From assembly GCA_021325365.1 (NCBI GenBank), contig JAJPHF010000017.1, positions 1 through 9,103 of the forward strand: DNA of 9,103 nt, in the 5' to 3' direction. A program made the translations under genes and the position numbers. Positions within the stretch are counted from its first letter, which is position 1. Each line of letters begins with the position of its first letter. The notes beneath the pieces are model-generated. The model searched no databases. It saw only the letters and a program-made list of their open reading frames with translations, and had not been told where the DNA came from. Origin of the DNA: Pseudomonadota bacterium. Its GTDB lineage: Bacteria > Chloroflexota > UBA6077 > JAJPHF01. Positions 5,179 to 9,103 of the stretch are shown piece after piece.

Positions 5179-5955
5179 CTACCATGCGGTCCACCCGCCG
5201 TCGATGGCGATGGTCTGGCCGGTGACCATGTCGGCGCTGGGGCTCGCCAGGTAGACCACCGTGCCGACGAGGTCCTCGGGGATGCCCAGGCGGCCGAGGG
5301 GGATGCGCTCGACGTACTCGCGCACGAACGCGGGATCCTCGCGCAGCGCGTCGTTGTGAACCGTCGCCGTGTAGGTGGGCGCGATGGCGTTCACGGTGAT
5401 GTGATACGCGGCCCACTCCACGGCCAGCGTCTTCGTGAGCGCGACGACGCCGCCCTTGCTGGCACCGTAGGTCGCCCGGTTGGGATAGCCGACCAGCCCG
5501 AACTGCGACGCCACGTTCACGATCTTGCCCTGCCCCTGCGCGGCCATGACGCGGCCGACGGCCTGGGAGACGAAGAACAGGCCGCGCAGGTTGATGTTGT
5601 GCGTGAGGTCCCAGTCCTCGGGCGTGATGTCAAAGGCGGGCTTCACCACGTTCACGCCCGCGTTGTTCACCAGCACGTCGATATGGCCGAAGTGGCGCTC
5701 GACGGCCTGCACGCCCGCCGCGATGCTGTCCAGGCTCGTTACGTCGAGCGGCACGGTCAGTGCCTCACGCCCCAGCGCGCGCACGGCCGCGGCGTTCTCT
5801 TCGGCCAGCCACAGGCGGTCCTCTAGCTCGGTGGCCGCCACGTCGGCGCCGGCGGCCGCCAGTCCGAGCGCCACGGCGCGGCCGATGCCCGGCCCGCAGC
5901 CGGTGACCAGCGCCACCTTGCCGTCCACGCGGAGGCTGGGCAGGATCATCGCCAT
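5179..5955 (-). CDS. Short-chain dehydrogenase/reductase (classical SDR), second of a pair
   Basis: This 258-aa NAD(P)-dependent oxidoreductase has every classical SDR mark. The cofactor loop TGCGPGIG is at 18-25, the stabilising NNAG at 97-100, and the catalytic tetrad is Asn122 (INLRG), Ser150 (VNVAS), Tyr163 and Lys167 (YGASK). The family end motif [12 protein letters not shown] closes the protein. Length is normal for the family. Its ATG is four bases after the stop of the preceding SDR, with no clear ribosome site, so translation is probably coupled. A second ATG two codons on is equally possible. The substrate, a sugar, alcohol or keto group, cannot be predicted. Its place between a protease and two PqqD-like domains raises the possibility that it acts on a peptide-derived product or on its sugar. 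Ordinary SDRs are also frequent passengers, so function in the cluster is inferred. Confidence 0.93.
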   Translation of the reverse strand: MAMILPSLRVDGKVALVTGCGPGIGRAVALGLAAAGADVAATELEDRLWLAEENAAAVRALGREALTVPLDVTSLDSIAAGVQAVERHFGHIDVLVNNAGVNVVKPAFDITPEDWDLTHNINLRGLFFVSQAVGRVMAAQGQGKIVNVASQFGLVGYPNRATYGASKGGVVALTKTLAVEWAAYHITVNAIAPTYTATVHNDALREDPAFVREYVERIPLGRLGIPEDLVGTVVYLASPSADMVTGQTIAIDGGWTAW

Positions 5956-5959
5956 GGCG

Positions 5960-6748
5960 TCACCGGGCGAGCAGGCCGCCGTCCACGGCCAGCGTGCTGC
6001 CCGTGACGTACGACGACTCGTCGGCGGCCAGGAAGAGCGCCGTCTGCGCGACCTCCTCGGCGGTGCCCCAGCGCCCCATCGGCTCGACGGTGTTCGCCAC
6101 GAAGGCGTAGTAGTCGCTACTGGGCGGCTGGCTGGGATCGGCGGCGGCCGGGTCGGCGGCCTGGTGCAGCGGCGTCCAGATGAAGCCCGGCAGCAGCACG
6201 TTCACGCGGATGCCCTGCTGGGCGTACTCGATGGCGGCCGTGCGGGTCAGGCCGATCAGGCCCGCCTTCGCCGCCGCGTAGGCGCTGCAGCCGGGGATGC
6301 CGGCCAGCGCCAGCACCGAGGACACGTTGACGATGGAGCCGCCACCGCCCTGAAGCATGGCGGGGATGGCGTGCTTCATCATCAGGAAGGCGCCGGTGAG
6401 GTCCACGGCGATGATCCGGGCCCAGTCGTCGTCCCGCACGTCGTGGGTGTAGCTGCCGGGGATCGTGATGCCGGCGTTGTTCAGCAGCACGTCCAGCTTG
6501 CCGTGAGCGTCGACGGTGGCGGCGACCAGGCGGCGCGCGTCGTCGGGGCGCGTCACGTCGCCGAGCGCGAACGTCGCGGTGCCGCCAGCCGCCGTGATCT
6601 GCGCGACGGCCTCCTGGGCGCCGGCGGCGTTGTGGGCGGTCGCGATCATCACGCGCGCGCCCTCGCGCGCGAACAGCAGCGCGGCCGCGCGGCCGATGCC
6701 TGAGGCGCCGCCCGTGATGAGCGCGACCTTGCCGGCGAGGCGTCCCAT
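5960..6748 (-). CDS. Short-chain dehydrogenase/reductase (classical SDR), first of a pair
   Basis: This 262-aa classical SDR carries TGGASGIG at 12-19, NNAG at 90-93, and catalytic Ser144 (NVSS), Tyr157 and Lys161 (YAAAK). The C-terminal motif is [11 protein letters not shown]. At the position where the tetrad usually has Asn it reads VDLTG (Asp116), a substitution found in a good number of active SDRs. A Pro/Ser/Ala-rich insertion at 198-212 ([13 protein letters not shown]) lies in the substrate-binding loop and differs from its neighbour. The ATG at 6748 is 11 bases after the M50 stop, and the next SDR starts four bases after this one ends, so the genes form one operon. The two SDRs are clearly diverged from each other, so they probably act on different substrates or steps rather than being a recent duplication. 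Confidence 0.93.
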   Translation of the reverse strand: MGRLAGKVALITGGASGIGRAAALLFAREGARVMIATAHNAAGAQEAVAQITAAGGTATFALGDVTRPDDARRLVAATVDAHGKLDVLLNNAGITIPGSYTHDVRDDDWARIIAVDLTGAFLMMKHAIPAMLQGGGGSIVNVSSVLALAGIPGCSAYAAAKAGLIGLTRTAAIEYAQQGIRVNVLLPGFIWTPLHQAADPAAADPSQPPSSDYYAFVANTVEPMGRWGTAEEVAQTALFLAADESSYVTGSTLAVDGGLLAR

Positions 6749-6759
6749 GCGGCCCCGCG

Positions 6760-8208
6760 CTAGCCGCGGCCCCACGGGCCAGGATCGCCGAAGCCCGGCG
6801 GGCGCGGCCCGCGTCGCAGCGCCATCAGCAGCAGCGGCCACAGCATCCCGACCAGCGCCACGAGCATGAGAGTGGCGAAGGCGAACTGCAGCAGGACCAT
6901 CACGCTCATGCCCGGATCGGTGCCGCCGCTCAACAGGCCCATCACGGCCATCAGCGCCAGCCCGGCCAGCATCGGGTACGAGATGACCAACATGGGCACG
7001 AACATGATGAGCAAGAACGAGAAATACACCGCCGAGAGCAGGAACAGCGTCGAGTAGATGGCGATGGCGGCGCGTCCGCCCGCGCCATAGGCGTCGAGCG
7101 CGCGGCTGCCGGCGGCGGCCTCGTGGAGGCGCGGACTATCGCGCAGGTGGCTGATGTGGAACCACGTGGCGAGCTGGAGCAGCGCGTTCGCCGTGGCCTT
7201 GCGGAGCTGCTCGCCCACCCGCTGGTGCAGGTTCGGGATGCCCGTGGCGTCGGACACGGCCCAGTAGCCGTCCAGCTTGAACAGCGGGTTCACGTTGAGC
7301 AGCATGGCGAAGTCCAGAAACAGGACGATCCAGAGCGCGGTGTGGTCGCCCGTGGCCCAGGCGAACGCCGCGAGCAGGATGACTGCCATCGACTGAAAGT
7401 AGACGCCGCCCAGGTCGACGACGAGCCGCTGGCGGCGCGGCAGGCGCCAGATCCCCGTAACCTCCACGTAGGCGACCAGCATCAGGCCCATGAGGCCCAC
7501 GCCCAGCGGGCCGTGGCGGGCGCGGAAGTAGCGCGCGGCCGCGGCGTGACCCAGCTCGTGCCAGGGCGTCGTGAGCTGCGCCGCCAGCGGGCCAAGGAGC
7601 AGCACGGCCAGTGGGATGGTGAGGGGATTGAACTCGGCGAGGCGCGGCGCCAGCGCGCGATAGGCGTAGATGTGGGCCAGCGCGATCAGCGCGAGCACCG
7701 GGATGGCCACCGCGGGCGCATACAAGTACTTCACGGTGTTGGCCAGGGGCTCGAGATAGCGCGCAGGCAAGACGGGCAGCCGCCCCATGATGCCGAGCGA
7801 GGCGTCGGCGCCGTGGCCGCTCGGCCCGCCGAAGCCCGGGAAGCCGCCGAAGCCCGGCGCGCCGAACGACGGCGCGCCAAACGGGGTGTCGAAGCCCCAC
7901 GTCGCCGCGTCCTCGGGCGGCGCCAGGATCCCGAGAGGCGCCAGCTTCTGCTCGACGATAGCGGTAACTTCTTCGGCGCTGATCGGTCGCCCGATGCGGT
8001 CGGAGAGCGTCTCCGCTACCTCGGCCGTCGTGCGCTCGCCGTCGAGCAAGCTTGCCAGGTAGTAGAGCGGCCGCGCGAGCTGGTAGTTGCGGCCGTCGGG
8101 CAGCGTCAGGAGGTACGCTTGCTCGGTGGAGCCGCTATCGAGCTCGCCCAGCTCGACCCCCGGTAGCAGCCGGGGGAGGGGCGCGGGCTGGCTCTGGCTG
8201 GTCAGCAT
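6760..8208 (-). CDS. M50-type membrane metallopeptidase with N-terminal PqqD-like domain
   Basis: This 482-aa protein joins three parts. Residues 12-98 form a PqqD-like domain closely matching the free-standing one nearby (LLPGVEL, TLPDGRNYQLARPLYYLASLL, IGRPISAEEV, QKLAPLGIL). Residues 105-133 are a Gly/Phe/Pro-rich linker (FGAPSFGAPGFGGFPGFGG). The rest is a polytopic membrane domain with about seven to eight hydrophobic segments. It carries the zinc motif HELGH at 217-221 (ligands His217 and His221, catalytic Glu218) and the third-ligand motif NPLFKLDGYW (Asp313), as in site-2-protease relatives annotated as putative peptide zinc metalloproteases. The active site is complete. ATG 8208 has GGAG five bases upstream. 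It heads the four-gene run with the SDR pair. Expected role: bind a peptide leader and cut it at or in the membrane. That this is the Gly/Ser peptide is inference. Confidence 0.9.
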   Translation of the reverse strand: MLTSQSQPAPLPRLLPGVELGELDSGSTEQAYLLTLPDGRNYQLARPLYYLASLLDGERTTAEVAETLSDRIGRPISAEEVTAIVEQKLAPLGILAPPEDAATWGFDTPFGAPSFGAPGFGGFPGFGGPSGHGADASLGIMGRLPVLPARYLEPLANTVKYLYAPAVAIPVLALIALAHIYAYRALAPRLAEFNPLTIPLAVLLLGPLAAQLTTPWHELGHAAAARYFRARHGPLGVGLMGLMLVAYVEVTGIWRLPRRQRLVVDLGGVYFQSMAVILLAAFAWATGDHTALWIVLFLDFAMLLNVNPLFKLDGYWAVSDATGIPNLHQRVGEQLRKATANALLQLATWFHISHLRDSPRLHEAAAGSRALDAYGAGGRAAIAIYSTLFLLSAVYFSFLLIMFVPMLVISYPMLAGLALMAVMGLLSGGTDPGMSVMVLLQFAFATLMLVALVGMLWPLLLMALRRGPRPPGFGDPGPWGRG

Positions 8209-8392
8209 TGTGACTCCGTGAACGTTGCTGGCGAATCGCTTGTGCTACTCCCGAACAGTCTACCCGTTCCCGGTCCGACGGAGCGGGAATTGCGAGCATC
8301 CCCCCGCCTCCGGCGGGCGCCCTAAGCTGCCGGCTCAGGTTGCCGTGTAGGTTTGGCTTTGCCAAACCTACACACGACCCCTGGCCGAGTGC
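8209..8392. other. Intergenic gap before the M50 gene
   Basis: No gene is supported in this 184-base gap. It holds two hairpins, the strong one at 8345-8373 listed separately and a short one at about 8303-8317 (CCGCC/GGCGG). A weak -10-like TAGACT on the minus strand, roughly 60 bases before the M50 start, has no good -35. A separate promoter for the M50 operon is plausible but not shown. Confidence 0.4.
8345..8373 (-). terminator. Hairpin after the glycosyltransferase gene
   Basis: A perfect 13-bp inverted repeat (8345-8357 and 8361-8373, arm GTGTAGGTTTGGC) with a 3-base loop lies 19 bases past the glycosyltransferase stop. Its AT content is unlike the surrounding DNA, which makes chance pairing unlikely. 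No run of T follows on the minus strand, so termination may be partial and the M50 operon could receive read-through transcripts. Confidence 0.65.
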
Positions 8393-9103
8393 TTAGGCGC
8401 CGAAGTTGGGCAGATAACCGCGGTGCCCGTTCGGATAGCGGCAGAACATCAAGCCTCGATACAGGCCCTTCCGCGTCCACTTCTGCGCGAAGTAGTGATA
8501 GTTCTGGTCCACGCAGTGTTTGGGATCGGCGTGATGGTAAAACTCGACGCGGCCGTCGATGTAGCACTTGTAGCCCAGCTCGTAGAACTGGAAGATGAAG
8601 TCGAAATCGTCCCACTGGCTGCGCACGAAGCGCTCGTCGAAGCGCAGGCCCAGGTCGTTGCGGAACATGAAGCAGGCGCCGCCAAAGCAGATCTCCGCGA
8701 TCTCGCCTTTCTCCACGGCCGCGCCGCTGGCGAGCGGCGAGCCGTCCATGCGCAGCTGCCGCGCCGAGACCGCGCCCGCGCCGGTGCGGTCCATCGTCTC
8801 GCGCAGGCGCTCCAGCCAGCCCTCGGTGAGCAGGATGTCGTCGTCGAGGAACACCGCGTAGCGCGTGCGGGCGCGGTCGAGCGCCAGGTTCTGGTTGCGC
8901 ACGCAGGAGCGCTTGCCCGCGACGAAAATGAGGTTGTACGGGCTGCGGGTGACGCGGGTGAGGTTGTCGAGCAGCGCGCGCACGCGGTCGCTGTTCGGCT
9001 CGTAGCAGCGGATGAGGATGTCGGTCATGCCCGACTCGTCCTCCCCGCCCTCGCCGCGCGCATCCGGCTCCAGCACCCCCAGCGGCGCCAGCTTGTCGTG
9101 CAG
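8393..9103 (-). CDS. Family 2 (GT-A) glycosyltransferase fused to a PqqD-like domain, 5' end off the window
   Basis: The C-terminal 211 residues, counted from an internal ATG at 9028, form a GT-A fold glycosyltransferase that should move a sugar from a nucleotide donor. MTDILIRCYEPNSDR is the first strand and helix, and RNQNLAL (44-50) the donor-binding helix. FLDDDILL (60-67) holds the metal-binding Asp triad, and FGGACFMFR is the acceptor region. QWDDFDFIFQF (138-148) gives the acidic base motif, and HH is at 165-166. The domain is short for the family. Upstream of 9028 the frame stays open to the edge, and its 25 codons begin LHDKLAPLGVLEPD, matching the end of the two other PqqD-like domains here (QKLAPLGILAP; TRLAPRGVVA). 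I therefore read one fusion protein. GGGGAGGA about ten bases before ATG 9028 could also allow internal initiation. The acceptor is unknown; a PqqD-like domain implies a peptide. Confidence 0.8.
   Translation of the reverse strand: MHDKLAPLGVLEPDARGEGGEDESGMTDILIRCYEPNSDRVRALLDNLTRVTRSPYNLIFVAGKRSCVRNQNLALDRARTRYAVFLDDDILLTEGWLERLRETMDRTGAGAVSARQLRMDGSPLASGAAVEKGEIAEICFGGACFMFRNDLGLRFDERFVRSQWDDFDFIFQFYELGYKCYIDGRVEFYHHADPKHCVDQNYHYFAQKWTRKGLYRGLMFCRYPNGHRGYLPNFGA

Noticed and set aside
5525..6703. Long plus-strand frame opposite both SDR genes
   Set aside because: The minus strand holds two complete SDRs with full catalytic motifs; the plus frame shows no recognisable domain.
7123..8166. 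Long plus-strand frame opposite the M50 gene
   Set aside because: Arg/Gln/Ala-rich shadow frame with no motif; the minus strand shows an intact HELGH protease.
4793..9103. A PQQ or mycofactocin biosynthesis locus
   Set aside because: PqqD-like domains, an SDR and a GT2 are suggestive, but there is no radical SAM gene and no PqqA- or MftA-like precursor, and the core here has only Gly/Ser/Thr. The similarity is one of parts, not of pathway.
1..9103. CRISPR arrays, tRNA or rRNA genes, insertion sequences
   Set aside because: No regularly spaced direct repeats, cloverleaf or rRNA signatures, and no transposase were seen on either strand.

Overview
The window is GC-rich (roughly 70 %) bacterial DNA with tightly packed genes, almost all on the minus strand. 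GC-rich REP-like hairpins between genes, a PqqD-like/M50 fusion and very Ala/Arg/Pro-rich off-frame translations fit Chloroflexota or a similar high-GC lineage. This assignment is an inference from style; no marker gene is present.

Layout, read in the direction of minus-strand transcription (right to left). At the right edge is a family 2 glycosyltransferase (8393 to the edge) whose frame continues upstream into what looks like the end of a PqqD-like peptide-binding domain. After a strong hairpin (8345-8373) comes a compact four-gene run: a membrane metallopeptidase of the M50 type with its own N-terminal PqqD-like domain (6760-8208), two short-chain dehydrogenases (5960-6748 and 5179-5955) and a free-standing PqqD-like protein (4793-5149). 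A small 59-75 aa protein of unknown function (4548-4727 or 4775) follows. A 24-bp perfect-stem terminator (4475-4526) separates it from the only convincing plus-strand gene, a secreted 182-aa protein (3884-4432). Divergent from that gene lies an overlooked small minus-strand gene (3253-3417). It has a very good ribosome binding site, a TTG start, a 27-residue acidic leader and a 27-residue C-terminal half made only of Gly and Ser plus a final Thr. A hairpin (3158-3196) separates it from an ABC exporter pair of the MacB type (2262-3077 and 931-2265, overlapping by four bases). A REP-pair-like inverted repeat (827-927) then leads to a VOC-fold dioxygenase-like gene that runs off the left edge.

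Taken together this looks like a ribosomally synthesised, post-translationally modified peptide (RiPP) locus with no member I recognise. The Gly/Ser peptide would be the precursor. Three PqqD-like (RiPP recognition element type) domains would bind its leader and bring a glycosyltransferase and a membrane protease to it. Two dehydrogenases could tailor the product, and the ABC pair could export it or confer immunity. The precursor and PqqD-like calls rest on what is visible in the sequence. The assembly into one pathway is inference. No radical SAM enzyme, YcaO, lanthipeptide synthetase or other core-modifying enzyme lies inside the window; it may lie beyond the right edge.
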